64,000 nucleotides of DNA, taken from contig NZ_KE383971.1 of NCBI RefSeq assembly GCF_000423045.1, positions 134,092 through 198,091 on the forward strand, given 5' to 3'. How positions within the stretch are numbered: the stretch's first letter is position 1; every line of letters starts with the position of its first letter. The notes beneath the pieces were generated by a model. It was given only the letters and a program-made list of their open reading frames with translations. It had not been told where the DNA came from and did no database searches. Positions 40,358-49,433 of this stretch are shown here, one piece after another. Source of the DNA: Christiangramia portivictoriae DSM 23547 (GTDB lineage Bacteria > Bacteroidota > Bacteroidia > Flavobacteriales > Flavobacteriaceae). Position numbers and translations under genes: made by a program.

Positions 40358-41120
40358 CAGAAGAAAACAATTTTTAATGTGTGCCCTGCTGGTTTTTCTG
40401 GTAGGTTTTGCTTCCGAAGTAACAGCTCAGGAGAGAAAGGTAGTTTCCGGTAGAATTATTAGTGACAGTCTCATTGATAAAAGCGGGGTGCACGTGATCA
40501 ATATCACTGCGGAAAAAGGGACTGTAACAAATGAAACGGGTGAATTTGAAATGATGCTGAAGCTGGGTGACAGCATCTATTTTTCATCGGTTCAGTTTGA
40601 AAATGAATTTAAGGTGATTGGAGAGCAGCAAATGAAGGATGGCTGGACCAAGCTGCTCTATCCCAAAATGAACGAACTGGCCGAGGTGCAGCTCGATAAT
40701 ATAAAGCTTTCCGGGGTGCTTGGGCAGGATATCACCAGGATGCCAAAAAGCATTTATGAAAAACTCGGTATTCCTTTTCCCAAACCCAGGCGTACCAGTC
40801 TGGAGCTCGCTTTGCAGGCGAATTCGAACGATCCGGTTTCACAGGTGATCAATATGCTGAATGGAACAAGTAAGCAGCTGGAAAAGGCGGAAGAAAATGC
40901 AGAATTTACAGAACAGGTTACTAAGGCAAGAGGCCGCATGCAGGATGCTTACTTTATAAATGGTCTTGGACTGCCCGAAAATGAGATCCTTAATTTTCTT
41001 TATTATTGTGCCGACTTCCCTGCTTTTGAACTACTGCTTGAGGGAACTGAAATTTTTAATCTCATGGAGTTTTTTGATGAGAAGTTGCCTGAATTCAAAG
41101 AAAGAAGACAACTGGAATAA
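40350..41120 (+). CDS. Exported CarboxypepD_reg-like protein, paralog 2 of 3
   Basis: A 256-residue paralog of its two neighbours. The signal peptide is MNSRRKQFLMCALLVFLVGFASEVTA, then QERK. The shared N-terminal beta domain has GVHVINITAEKGTVTNETGEF and SSVQFENEF. The linker motif is ELAEVQLDNIKLSGVLGQDI, and the C-terminal helical motif is EILNFLYYCADFPAF. It overlaps paralog 1 by 8 bp and precedes paralog 3 by 46 bp, so the three are probably one operon. It is a divergent copy, not a recent duplicate. The function is unknown. Confidence 0.8.
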   Translation: MNSRRKQFLMCALLVFLVGFASEVTAQERKVVSGRIISDSLIDKSGVHVINITAEKGTVTNETGEFEMMLKLGDSIYFSSVQFENEFKVIGEQQMKDGWTKLLYPKMNELAEVQLDNIKLSGVLGQDITRMPKSIYEKLGIPFPKPRRTSLELALQANSNDPVSQVINMLNGTSKQLEKAEENAEFTEQVTKARGRMQDAYFINGLGLPENEILNFLYYCADFPAFELLLEGTEIFNLMEFFDEKLPEFKERRQLE

Positions 41121-41166
41121 TACTATCGATATATTCTGAACGTTAAAGTACGACATAAGCAAACAT

Positions 41167-41970
41167 ATGTTATATAAATACCTGGGCGCCGTTATAATTA
41201 TTTTCTTATTCTCTGTGAATCTGAAGGCACAGGAAGCAGCTATGCTTAAAGGGCAAATTGTTTCTGAAAATAGGGATGTTCAGAATGTTCATATTGTAAA
41301 CCTTACACAGGAAACAGGAACGACCAGCGATGAAAAGGGAAAGTTCATTATTGGTGCTGCTGTGAATGATAGTCTGTTTGTTTCTTCGGTTCAGTTCCAG
41401 AACAGGACTATAGTTGTGCGACAAAATATGATAGAAAGCGGACGAATTGAGATCGAGCTTTACGAAGCCATGAACGAACTTTCCGAAGTTTTTATAGATA
41501 ATATTGAGCTAAGCGGTTATCTCGCAAATGATCTTAATTTAATTTCCATAAAAGAAGTAGAGACTAAAAATCGATTACAGCAGAATCTGGATGACTTCAT
41601 CCGGAAAGACAGGGATCTTAATCCCTACTATCAGCCTAGTATGACCGAAGGAATTAGAATAGATAAAATTGCCATGGCCATCGCCGAAAAACTATCTAAA
41701 AACAAAGAGACTCCAATCGTTTATAGTCCGAAAGAACTGGCTGATCTTAGTCTGAAAATAGTAGGAGAGGAGTTCTTTAGTAAAGAGCTTGATCTTGATG
41801 CCAATGAAATCTGCAACTTCCTTTTATATTGTGAAAAAGATCAGAATTTCAAGAACCTGGTTCTTAATAAAAATGCTTTGGTTTTAATTGAATATTTTGA
41901 AACCAGGATTGATTCTTTCAGAAATCTTCGAGCTGAAAATCTTAATGCAGGCAGACAGCTTCCCGGTTGA
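41167..41970 (+). CDS. Exported CarboxypepD_reg-like protein, paralog 3 of 3
   Basis: A 267-residue third paralog with signal MLYKYLGAVIIIFLFSVNLKA, then QEAA. The same three blocks occur in the same order: NVHIVNLTQETGTTSDEKGKF with SSVQFQNRT, then ELSEVFIDNIELSGYLANDLN, then EICNFLLYCEKDQNFKNL with an IEYFE helix. The middle part differs strongly between the three. No TonB-dependent receptor barrel is attached, so these are stand-alone exported proteins, probably periplasmic. It is followed 98 bp later by a DUF6702 gene. Confidence 0.8.
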   Translation: MLYKYLGAVIIIFLFSVNLKAQEAAMLKGQIVSENRDVQNVHIVNLTQETGTTSDEKGKFIIGAAVNDSLFVSSVQFQNRTIVVRQNMIESGRIEIELYEAMNELSEVFIDNIELSGYLANDLNLISIKEVETKNRLQQNLDDFIRKDRDLNPYYQPSMTEGIRIDKIAMAIAEKLSKNKETPIVYSPKELADLSLKIVGEEFFSKELDLDANEICNFLLYCEKDQNFKNLVLNKNALVLIEYFETRIDSFRNLRAENLNAGRQLPG

Positions 41971-42068
41971 TTCCATTTTTAAACCTTCTACATCTTTCAA
42001 AGTCTTAAAGCTGACTGCTCAATCTCTATGAATGGCGCAGTAATTGTTTTATCTTCGGAAAAAAATAT

Positions 42069-42569
42069 ATGAAGAACCTGATTTTAAGCCTCTTTTTTCT
42101 GATTCTCCTCAGTTCTTTTAGCAGCGATGATCATGAAACTTACTTAAGTGTTACGGAGATTGAATATAGGCAGGATAGTAAATCTGTGCAGGTAATCTCC
42201 AGGGTTTTCATAGATGACATGGAAGATGCGCTCAGCAGGCGCTTCGGTAAACAAGTAAGCCTCGCCTATAAAAAAGATCTTTCTGCTAATAAGGATCTTC
42301 TCGAGAAATACTACTCTAAAAAATTAAGCATTCAATCAAATAATAAGGATATCCCATTGAAATTACTGGGAAGTAAGTTTGATGCAGATCAAATTGTACT
42401 GTTCCTGGAAGGCAAAAACGTGGAGGATTTTACAAGCGTGGAAGTAGAGAACCTGGTGCTTACAGATCTATTTGATACTCAGAAAAATATTGTCCATGTA
42501 AAAAAAGGTGACATCATTGAAAGTATGCTCCTGGTAAAATCAAAAGGAAGCGGCACCGTTAAATTCTGA
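42069..42569 (+). CDS. DUF6702-like exported protein
   Basis: A 166-residue protein with a short Sec signal (MKNLILSLFFLILLSSFSS). The body (YLSVTEIEYRQDSKSVQVISRVFIDDMEDAL) matches my memory of DUF6702, a family often found next to M1 peptidases in flavobacteria and sometimes mislabelled as peptidase E. It has no catalytic motif. It lies 61 bp upstream of the M1 metallopeptidase gene. The function is unknown, and a partner or chaperone role for the peptidase is only a guess from context. Confidence 0.75.
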   Translation: MKNLILSLFFLILLSSFSSDDHETYLSVTEIEYRQDSKSVQVISRVFIDDMEDALSRRFGKQVSLAYKKDLSANKDLLEKYYSKKLSIQSNNKDIPLKLLGSKFDADQIVLFLEGKNVEDFTSVEVENLVLTDLFDTQKNIVHVKKGDIIESMLLVKSKGSGTVKF

Positions 42570-42630
42570 AAACTTTTAGATTGACATTTAAAATCTTATT
42601 TTTAGCAACCTATAAATTAAAATTTAGTAA

Positions 42631-44928
42631 ATGAAGCGATTAAAATTGTTGACCTCCGTATTCTTGATGTTTGTATTTGCAGGTGTCAATGCACAGGAAA
42701 CTGAACAACAGGAGCCACGGCAGCAAGGCCATACCAATCAAAACAAATTCAGGCAGATGTACCAGGAAATGGCAACTCCTAATGAGTACAGAACCGCATC
42801 TGGAGCTCCTGGACCTGCCTACTACCAGAATGAGGCAGATTATAAGATGAATATCGTTCTTGACGATAAGAATTCTGTACTTACCGGAGAGGAGACTATT
42901 ACCTATCACAATAACTCTCCACAGGATCTGGAATATCTTTGGGTTCAATTAGATCAGAACATCAGGAAAAAAGATGCTCCGCAAAAAGATGGAGACGGAA
43001 TGGCGCCGGTGGCTACAGCAGCTGGTTTCGCTAATAAATATCTGGAAGCTCCATTTGATGGTGGTTTTAATATTAAAGAAGTTTCTGCAAATGGATCAGA
43101 TCTTAAATATACGATCAACCAGACCATGATGCGAGTAGATCTTCCAAAGCCTTTAAAATCTGGAGAAACTTACGTATTCGATATCAAATGGTCTTACAAT
43201 GTGAATAATCACGTGACCAATCGTGCTCGTTCAGGGTATGAGCTATTTCCGGAAGATGGAAACAAAGCTTACGTGATCGCCCAGTTCTTCCCGAGAATGG
43301 CTGTTTATAATGACGTAGAAGGATGGCAGAACTACCAGTTCTGGGGCAATGGTGAATTTGCGCTTCCATTTGGAGACTATGAGGTGAATATTACCGTACC
43401 TGCAGATCATATCATGGAAGCAACGGGTGAACTTCAGAATAGAAAGGAAGTTTATACCAAAGAAATGATGAAACGATATGAGCAGGCGAAAAAGAGCTAT
43501 GACAAACCTGTGATTATCGTAACTCAGGAAGAAGCTGAAAAGGCTGAAAAGAACTTTTCAGAAAAAACAAAAACCTGGACATACAAGGCAGATATGGTTC
43601 GTGACTTCGCTTTTTCAACTTCAAGAAAATTTATTCTTGATATGATGGCGGTAGACGTGATGGGAAAAGATGTAATGGCAGTTTCTGTTTATCCTAAAGA
43701 AGGAAACCCACTATGGGAAGAATGGTCTACAAAGGCGGTAGCTGCAACTTTAGAGAGCTACTCAGCACATACCTTCCAGTATCCTTATCATAAGGCAGTT
43801 TCGGTTCATGCCAAGAATCAGGGAATGGAATATCCAATGATATGCTGGAATTATGGTCGTCCAGACGAGAACGGTAAATATAGTGACCGTACCAAATTCG
43901 GGATGATAAGTGTGATCATACATGAAGTTGGACACAATTTCTTTCCAATGATCGTCAATTCTGATGAAAGACAATGGGGATGGATGGACGAAGGAATCAA
44001 TACTTTCGTACAGTATGTTGCAGAACAGGAATTTGGTAAGAAGCATCCGGAAGCGATCGCACCAGAAAAAAATTATCCTTCCAGAAGAGGAGCGCCTAGC
44101 AAGATCGTACCTTACATGAAAGGAAACCAGGATTATATTTCTCCAATCATGTCCAATCCAGAGCAGGTGTATCAATTAGGTAATAATGCGTATGGTAAGC
44201 CTGCAACTGCATTGAATATTCTTCGTGAGACAGTAATGGGTAAAGAATTGTTTGACTATGCATTCGCGACTTATTCTAAAAGATGGATGTTCAAGCACCC
44301 AACTCCGGAAGATTTCTTTAGAACGATGGAGGATGCTTCAGGCGTAGACCTTGACTGGTTCTGGAGAGGTTGGTTCTATACGACAGATTATGTGGATATT
44401 GGAATAAAAGATGTTCAGAAATACTATGTAACCGATAATCCTACGGAAGCTGGAAGAGAAATGCTGAAGAGATATGGAACAACTCCTGAAGAAACAAAAG
44501 CACTTTATGTTGTTTCAGAAGATGATGAAGCATTTTCAGAAGAGATGAAGGGTAGATCCCTGATGGAAAATTCTGAAACTCTACAGGCATATGTAATGGA
44601 TAACTTCAGCGAAGAGGAGCGTAAGAATCTTCAGGCGCCGAAATATTTCTATCAGGTTACTTTTGATAAGCCAGGTGGACTGGTTATGCCAATCATTGTA
44701 GAGTTGAGCTATGCTGATGGTACTTCCGAAAAGGTTACTTACCCAGTACAAATCTGGAGAAAAAATGATACTGCTGTGAGCAAAGTGATTCCTTCCAACA
44801 AAGAAATCACCAAGATCACCCTGGATCCAGATCTGGAAACTGCAGATGTAGACGTGAACAATAACAGCTGGCCTAAGAACGAAAATAAAAGTGAGTTCGA
44901 TGAGTACAAAGAATCCACTCAGGACTAG
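42631..44928 (+). CDS. M1-family metallopeptidase, exported
   Basis: A 765-residue zinc peptidase with Sec signal MKRLKLLTSVFLMFVFAGVNA, then QETEQQ. The gluzincin motif is HEVGHNFFP with the third ligand Glu in WMDEGINTFVQY, about residues 433-460. The N-terminal beta domain has EETITYHNNSPQDLEYLWVQLDQN. GMEYPMICW stands in the place of the M1 exopeptidase loop GxMEN, so aminopeptidase activity is likely but not certain. The C-terminal third is a beta-rich domain ending in acidic residues. It belongs to the tandem-paralog/DUF6702 cluster and is followed by a terminator. Confidence 0.92.
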   Translation: MKRLKLLTSVFLMFVFAGVNAQETEQQEPRQQGHTNQNKFRQMYQEMATPNEYRTASGAPGPAYYQNEADYKMNIVLDDKNSVLTGEETITYHNNSPQDLEYLWVQLDQNIRKKDAPQKDGDGMAPVATAAGFANKYLEAPFDGGFNIKEVSANGSDLKYTINQTMMRVDLPKPLKSGETYVFDIKWSYNVNNHVTNRARSGYELFPEDGNKAYVIAQFFPRMAVYNDVEGWQNYQFWGNGEFALPFGDYEVNITVPADHIMEATGELQNRKEVYTKEMMKRYEQAKKSYDKPVIIVTQEEAEKAEKNFSEKTKTWTYKADMVRDFAFSTSRKFILDMMAVDVMGKDVMAVSVYPKEGNPLWEEWSTKAVAATLESYSAHTFQYPYHKAVSVHAKNQGMEYPMICWNYGRPDENGKYSDRTKFGMISVIIHEVGHNFFPMIVNSDERQWGWMDEGINTFVQYVAEQEFGKKHPEAIAPEKNYPSRRGAPSKIVPYMKGNQDYISPIMSNPEQVYQLGNNAYGKPATALNILRETVMGKELFDYAFATYSKRWMFKHPTPEDFFRTMEDASGVDLDWFWRGWFYTTDYVDIGIKDVQKYYVTDNPTEAGREMLKRYGTTPEETKALYVVSEDDEAFSEEMKGRSLMENSETLQAYVMDNFSEEERKNLQAPKYFYQVTFDKPGGLVMPIIVELSYADGTSEKVTYPVQIWRKNDTAVSKVIPSNKEITKITLDPDLETADVDVNNNSWPKNENKSEFDEYKESTQD

Positions 44929-44948
44929 GTTTTAAGCTAATAATATTT

Positions 44949-44977
44949 AAGCCGACTTTAACGAGTCGGCTTTTTTT
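44949..44977 (+). terminator. Terminator after the M1 peptidase
   Basis: The stem AAGCCGACT / AGTCGGCTT has a 6-base loop and a T run. Confidence 0.92.
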
Positions 44978-44994
44978 ATGCTTAGATTTGTATC

Positions 44995-45002
44995 TATATT
45001 TG
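44995..45002 (+). promoter_or_regulatory. Promoter -7 element for tatA
   Basis: TATATTTG is an exact TAnnTTTG match ending 7 bases before the tatA ATG. A second match, TAGATTTG, lies at 44983-44990. Neither has a good -33 TTG. Confidence 0.5.
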
Positions 45003-45009
45003 TTTTACT

Positions 45010-45291
45010 ATGCATACGTTACCATTATTTATTAGCGGAGCCGAGATAGGCTTTATATTGTTCATCCTGGTGATGGTTTTTGGAGCTGATAAGATTCCTG
45101 ATATAGCCAAAGGTTTGGGTAAGGGAATGAAAGCTGTTAGAAACGCGTCTAATGATATTAAAAGCGAAATTCAGCGAAGCGCTGAAAAGCAGGGTATAGA
45201 TACAGACTTCACAAAAGATGTTCGTGGCGAGATCGATAAGGTTAAGGAAGATATCGATGATATCACAGGTTCTGTTCGCCGCAAGTTTTAG
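45010..45291 (+). CDS. tatA: Sec-independent translocase protein TatA/B
   Basis: A pore or receptor component of the Tat pathway for folded proteins. In 93 residues it has one N-terminal membrane helix (GAEIGFILFILVMVFGADKIPDIAKGLGKG), a Pro/Gly hinge and an amphipathic charged helix, then an acidic coiled tail. FGADKIPDIA is a good match to the TatA FGxxKLP hinge. Whether it acts as TatA or TatB cannot be told from sequence alone; tatC is not in the window. It is followed 8 bp later by a PAP2 phosphatase gene. Confidence 0.88.
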   Translation: MHTLPLFISGAEIGFILFILVMVFGADKIPDIAKGLGKGMKAVRNASNDIKSEIQRSAEKQGIDTDFTKDVRGEIDKVKEDIDDITGSVRRKF

Positions 45292-45299
45292 TATGTAGT

Positions 45300-45857
45300 A
45301 TGTGGGAACAAATCGAAGAGTGGGACAGGCAACTATTCGTATACCTGAATAATCTTGGTATAGAAAAGTATGATACTTTCTGGATCTTCGTTACCAATCC
45401 AGCCCACTGGATTCCTGTCTTTATAATATTTTTCCTGCTTTTCTTTATAGCATTTCACTGGAAAAAAGGTATTATTACCAGTTTATTTCTCTTGCTCACA
45501 GTGGCTGTTACGTATGGTTTTACAAACCTGGTTAAAGGTCTGGCTGTTCGCAATCGCCCTAATAATACCCCAGAGCTCGCAGAGTTAATAAGAATTCTCC
45601 AGGAACCAACCAATTATAGTTTCTTCTCAGGTCATTCCTCCACCTCGTTTGCGGCAACTACTTTTATTGTTCTCGTTTTGAGCAAATGGAGCAAGTGGAT
45701 CTATCTCGCTTACATTTGGCCGCTACTATTTGTGATGAGCAGGATCTATGTAGGAGTACATTATCCGGGAGATATTATAGTTGGTATGATCGTAGGAATT
45801 CTAATTGCCATTCTTTTCCATAATCTTTATAACAGAGCAGGAACAAGGCTGTACTAA
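45300..45857 (+). CDS. PAP2-superfamily membrane phosphatase
   Basis: Lipid or pyrophosphate phosphatase with five to six membrane helices in 185 residues. The three PAP2 motifs are seen: KGLAVRNRPN, YSFFSGHSSTSFAA and SRIYVGVHYPGDIIVG, the last His being the likely nucleophile. Substrates could be undecaprenyl pyrophosphate, which would fit the envelope theme, or phosphatidic acid or lipid A. Sequence does not decide. It is probably co-transcribed with tatA and convergent with the O-methyltransferase gene, touching end to end. Confidence 0.88.
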   Translation: MWEQIEEWDRQLFVYLNNLGIEKYDTFWIFVTNPAHWIPVFIIFFLLFFIAFHWKKGIITSLFLLLTVAVTYGFTNLVKGLAVRNRPNNTPELAELIRILQEPTNYSFFSGHSSTSFAATTFIVLVLSKWSKWIYLAYIWPLLFVMSRIYVGVHYPGDIIVGMIVGILIAILFHNLYNRAGTRLY

Positions 45858-46505
45858 TTATTTCACTCGTGAAAGAGTGAGACCGTCGCGAATTGGCAAG
45901 ATCACAGTCTCTATTCTTGGATCTTCATTTAATAGATTATTATATTCCAGTAAGGCCTTAGTGGAAAGATCATCTTTTTTCAATTCTTCCACGACTTTCC
46001 CACTCCATAGAACATTGTCTGAAAGAATGATCCCACCGCTATTCATTTTATTGATGATAAGTTCGAAATAAGCGGGGTAATTTGGTTTGTCGGCATCGAT
46101 AAAAACCAGGTCGAAATGTTCATCAATGTTCGGAATGATCTCTGTAGCATCACCAATATGCTGTATAATTCTATCTCTGTATTTCGAGGCTTGAAAATGT
46201 TTCTTCTGAAAGTCTTCCAGTTCTTCGTTGATATCTATGGTATGCAAAATTCCATTTTCAGTAAGACCTTCTGCCAGGCATAAGGCAGAATAACCCGTAT
46301 AAGTACCAATTTCCAGGATAGATTCGGGATTTTTCATTTTGGAAAGTAAGCTCAATACTCTTCCCTGGTAATGCCCGCTTAGCATCCTGGGCTGCATGAC
46401 TTTCTGGTTGGTTTCCCTATTCAGTTTTTCCAGATGCTGAGGCTCTGGTTGGGAATGCGCTACAATATAATCGTCTATATTTTCAGGTAGAAAATGCATA
46501 TTCAA
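45858..46505 (-). CDS. Class I SAM-dependent O-methyltransferase
   Basis: A 215-residue cytoplasmic enzyme of the catechol/caffeoyl-CoA O-methyltransferase type. SAM-binding motif I is ILEIGTYTGYSALCLAEGL, the acidic residue after strand 2 is in HTIDINEE, and metal-binding residues are expected in FIDADKPNYPAYFE and ILSDNVLWSGKV. The substrate is unknown. It starts divergently from kynU, with 86 bp between, but I see no reason in the sequence to tie it to tryptophan metabolism. Confidence 0.9.
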   Translation of the reverse strand: MNMHFLPENIDDYIVAHSQPEPQHLEKLNRETNQKVMQPRMLSGHYQGRVLSLLSKMKNPESILEIGTYTGYSALCLAEGLTENGILHTIDINEELEDFQKKHFQASKYRDRIIQHIGDATEIIPNIDEHFDLVFIDADKPNYPAYFELIINKMNSGGIILSDNVLWSGKVVEELKKDDLSTKALLEYNNLLNEDPRIETVILPIRDGLTLSRVK

Positions 46506-46591
46506 AATTTGAGTAAAAATATGGATTTTCTCTTTCCTGCGGGCCCTGATGTATTGAAAACGAAATTGTATTTTTACAAAAAAGACACGTT

Positions 46592-47878
46592 ATGAAATTT
46601 GAAAATTCATTGGAATTTGCTCAGCAACTGGATAAAGAAGATGAACTGGCAGATTACAGGAATGAATTTATTTTTCCGAAGATCAATGGCAAGGACGCGA
46701 TATATTTTGTAGGTAATTCATTGGGTCTGCAACCCAGAACTGCAAGAAAATATGTAGATGAAATCATGAAGGACTGGGCAGAATTAGGTGTTGAAGGACA
46801 TTTTAAAGCTGAAAAGCCCTGGTGGGATTACCATGAACGATTTGCCGGAAAACTTGCCAGTGTAGTAGGAGCAAATGCTTCTGAAGTAACTGTAATGAAT
46901 ACACTTACTGTAAATCTTCATCTGCTGATGGTAAGTTTTTACAGGCCAGAAGGCAAACGATATAAGATAATTTGTGAAGAGAAAGCTTTTCCCAGTGATC
47001 AATACATGATCTCAAGTCAGGTTAGACTCCACGGTTATGATCCTGAAGACGCTATTGTAGAGATCAAAAAGCGGGATGGAGAACATAACTTTAGAACAGA
47101 GGACATCCTCAATAAAATTCGGGAAGTAGGAGAGGAATGCGCGCTCGTATTGATTGGCGGAGTAAATTATTATACTGGCCAGGTTATGGATATGGAAACC
47201 ATTACTAAAGCGGGACATGAAACTGGAGCATTCGTAGGCTGGGATCTTGCACACGCTGCCGGGAACATTGAACTGAAACTAAGCGAGTGGAATGTAGATT
47301 TTGCTGCCTGGTGTAGTTATAAATACATGAATTCAGGCCCTGGCAATGCTTCGGGGTGTTTTATTAATCAGAAATATCATAATCAAAAAGATATTCCAAG
47401 ATTCGAAGGCTGGTGGGGACATAACAAAGAACGCCGATTCCTGATGGAACCAGAATTTCAACCAGAATCGAACGCAGATGCCTGGCAAATTAGCAATGCG
47501 CCCGTTCTTGCGCTCGCACCGTACCTTGCATCTCTGGAAATGTTCGCTGAGGTTGGCATGAGCAGTTTGCTAAAGAAAAGGGACAAGATCGTGGCATATC
47601 TGGAATTCGTACTAAAAGAGATTGATAAGGAAGTAGAGAGTACTTTTGAAATCATCACGCCTTCCGCACCAAGTGAAAGAGGAACGCAACTTTCAGTTTT
47701 TCTGCACGGTGAAGGGAAGGAGATTTTCAACTATTTAATGGACAATGGTGTAATGCTCGATTGGCGGGAACCAAACGTAATTAGATTGGCGCCAGCACCA
47801 TTTTATTGTTCTTATGAAGATATCTTTCGTTTTGGTCAAATTTTGAAACAAGGGATACTCTCAAAAAATAAGTCATAA
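46592..47878 (+). CDS. kynU: Kynureninase
   Basis: PLP enzyme that cleaves kynurenine or 3-hydroxykynurenine to anthranilate or 3-hydroxyanthranilate plus alanine. The PLP lysine lies in AWCSYKYMNSGPGNASGCF. GWDLAHAAGN, VMNTLTVNLHLL and WWGHNKERRFLM are further family marks. The 428-residue length is normal. kmo, the preceding pathway step, is 7 kb away on the same strand. No tryptophan dioxygenase or 3-hydroxyanthranilate dioxygenase gene is in the window. Confidence 0.96.
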   Translation: MKFENSLEFAQQLDKEDELADYRNEFIFPKINGKDAIYFVGNSLGLQPRTARKYVDEIMKDWAELGVEGHFKAEKPWWDYHERFAGKLASVVGANASEVTVMNTLTVNLHLLMVSFYRPEGKRYKIICEEKAFPSDQYMISSQVRLHGYDPEDAIVEIKKRDGEHNFRTEDILNKIREVGEECALVLIGGVNYYTGQVMDMETITKAGHETGAFVGWDLAHAAGNIELKLSEWNVDFAAWCSYKYMNSGPGNASGCFINQKYHNQKDIPRFEGWWGHNKERRFLMEPEFQPESNADAWQISNAPVLALAPYLASLEMFAEVGMSSLLKKRDKIVAYLEFVLKEIDKEVESTFEIITPSAPSERGTQLSVFLHGEGKEIFNYLMDNGVMLDWREPNVIRLAPAPFYCSYEDIFRFGQILKQGILSKNKS

Positions 47879-47880
47879 AA

Positions 47881-47907
47881 AAAGGAGGCATTTGCCTCCT
47901 TTTTTTA
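47881..47907. terminator. Bidirectional terminator between kynU and the lipoprotein gene
   Basis: The stem AAAGGAGGCA / TGCCTCCTTT is almost perfect, with A and T runs on either side. Confidence 0.92.
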
Positions 47908-47918
47908 TGACTTATTTT

Positions 47919-48590
47919 TTATTCTACCGAGATATCGTCGAAGAACAACTCAAAACTTTCATCTTTGGATTTATGCATAGTTGCGATCTTGATCCCATCA
48001 AAGTCCTTATAGTCTTCCCAGGTAGTTGCCATCTCTTGAGCTCCGTTTGAAGATTTATATACCCACTCGCGAATCATGAATTCGTCATCGAAATAGATGT
48101 CGTAGCTATCACCCGGAGTGTATCCGCCATCCTTAGGATAGCTAACAGTAAGCATCTGCATCTCATCTCCGCTAATTGGCGCTTTTGCCTTCTTTGGTTC
48201 GCTTAGATCTGCCAGTGACCATTTTAATTGAAATGGAAATAACAACCAGTAAGAATCATTGACAAAACGCTGATCGATATATTTCTTGTCGTCAGCCAGG
48301 CTGTCTTTTCTGGTGTAGCTCATGACTGAATCATTCTCTGTAAGACTGATCTTATCTGTTCCCACATTCCAGTTCCATCGTCTTTCAGACCTTAGGGAAT
48401 CATTGATTTTCACATTGAAGGTAAATTGAATCTTTTTGATGCTATCAAATTTCTCGAAACCGTTGACCATGGCGATTTTTTCGTGGACTTCCAGGTTTGG
48501 ATTTTCTTCAGGAGTTACCTCTTTCTTTTTGTCTTCGTTGCAGGAAATAAGTGTAATTCCGGCAAGAACAGTAAGCAGCAGTTTTTTCAT
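47919..48590 (-). CDS. DUF6503-like lipoprotein
   Basis: A 223-residue SPII lipoprotein (MKKLLLTVLAGITLISC, then NEDKKKEV). The mature region is beta-rich: SERRWNWNVGTDKISLTE, WLLFPFQLKW, YDIYFDDEFMIREWVYKS. This pattern fits, from memory, the DUF6503 family, which may have a LolA/outer-membrane-lipoprotein-sorting-like fold. It has no catalytic motif. It is a single gene between the kynU terminator and the broken SDR gene. Confidence 0.7.
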   Translation of the reverse strand: MKKLLLTVLAGITLISCNEDKKKEVTPEENPNLEVHEKIAMVNGFEKFDSIKKIQFTFNVKINDSLRSERRWNWNVGTDKISLTENDSVMSYTRKDSLADDKKYIDQRFVNDSYWLLFPFQLKWSLADLSEPKKAKAPISGDEMQMLTVSYPKDGGYTPGDSYDIYFDDEFMIREWVYKSSNGAQEMATTWEDYKDFDGIKIATMHKSKDESFELFFDDISVE

Positions 48591-48624
48591 ATTTTTTGTT
48601 TTTTAAATATAGCAATTCTTTTAT

Positions 48625-49370
48625 TTATAATGCGTTGACACTCATCCCCCCATCGGCGACGATGTTCTGTCCTGTTACAAACGACGAAGCCGGCATTGCT
48701 AAAAATGCCACGATACTGGCTATCTCCCTGGCTTCTGCGACCCTGTTAAGCGGAGTCCTGGATATGATGGATTTCATTTTCGTGTCATCATGCAGATAAC
48801 CTTTTGTTAGCGGAGTTTTTGTAAACCATGGCGAAACCGCGTTTACTCTAATCCCTTCTGAAGCCCATTCCACAGCAAGACTTCTGGTTTGCTGCAATAA
48901 ACCTGCTTTGGCGTTCCAGTACCCACATCCTGTAGGGCTGCTGAAGATGCCACGTTAATAATGGCAGAGTCACCCGAAATTTTCAAATATGGATAAAGGA
49001 GTCGGCTTAAAGTGAATGGAGCAACCAGGTTGATGTTCAGAACTTTCCTGTATTCCTCTTCAGAATATTCCTGAGCCTTCTTCCGGATATTGATGCCCGC
49101 GTTATTCACGAGCACATCCAGACTGCTCCAGTTTTCTGAAATCCAATCAGTAATTTTCTTAGAATCAGATAATTTTGAGGCATCGGCAACTAAACCAGCA
49201 ACTTTAAAGCCCTGTGCTCTCAAATCATTTTCCAGATCTTCCACCTCATTGGATGTTCTGGCAGTAAATAATACCTGCGCTCCCAATTCCAGGAATTGTT
49301 GTACACAAGCTTTACCAATACCTTTTGTGCCACCGGTTACCAGTACTTTTTTAGATTCTAATCTCCACAT
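48625..49370 (-). pseudogene. Frameshifted short-chain dehydrogenase/reductase (tropinone reductase-like)
   Basis: Two overlapping frames together make one SDR. The upstream frame (from ATG at 49370) has the cofactor motif TGGTKGIGKA, LVNNAGINIRKK and the catalytic-Ser strand [16 protein letters not shown], then leaves register. The other frame resumes at the catalytic YWNAK (48907-48921) and goes on with [26 protein letters not shown] to the normal end [15 protein letters not shown]. No frame spans both. The break lies exactly between the catalytic Ser and Tyr and is best explained by a 13-bp deletion (see findings). The rest is undamaged, so inactivation looks recent, or the break is an assembly error. 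Confidence 0.88.
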
Positions 49371-49388
49371 ATTTCAGTTTTAAACAAA

Positions 49389-49414
49389 AAACCCTTTGAT
49401 CGCTCAAAGGGTTT
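49389..49414. terminator. Terminator between SDR pseudogene and small membrane protein gene
   Basis: The stem AAACCCTTTGA / TCAAAGGGTTT encloses CGC. On the minus strand a T run follows, so it should end transcription of the 51-residue protein gene. Confidence 0.85.
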
Positions 49415-49433
49415 ATATAATTCAATCTAAATA

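Noticed and set aside
45805-46071. 88-codon plus-strand frame at the PAP2/O-methyltransferase junction
   Set aside because: It is mostly antisense to the methyltransferase gene and has no recognisable product.
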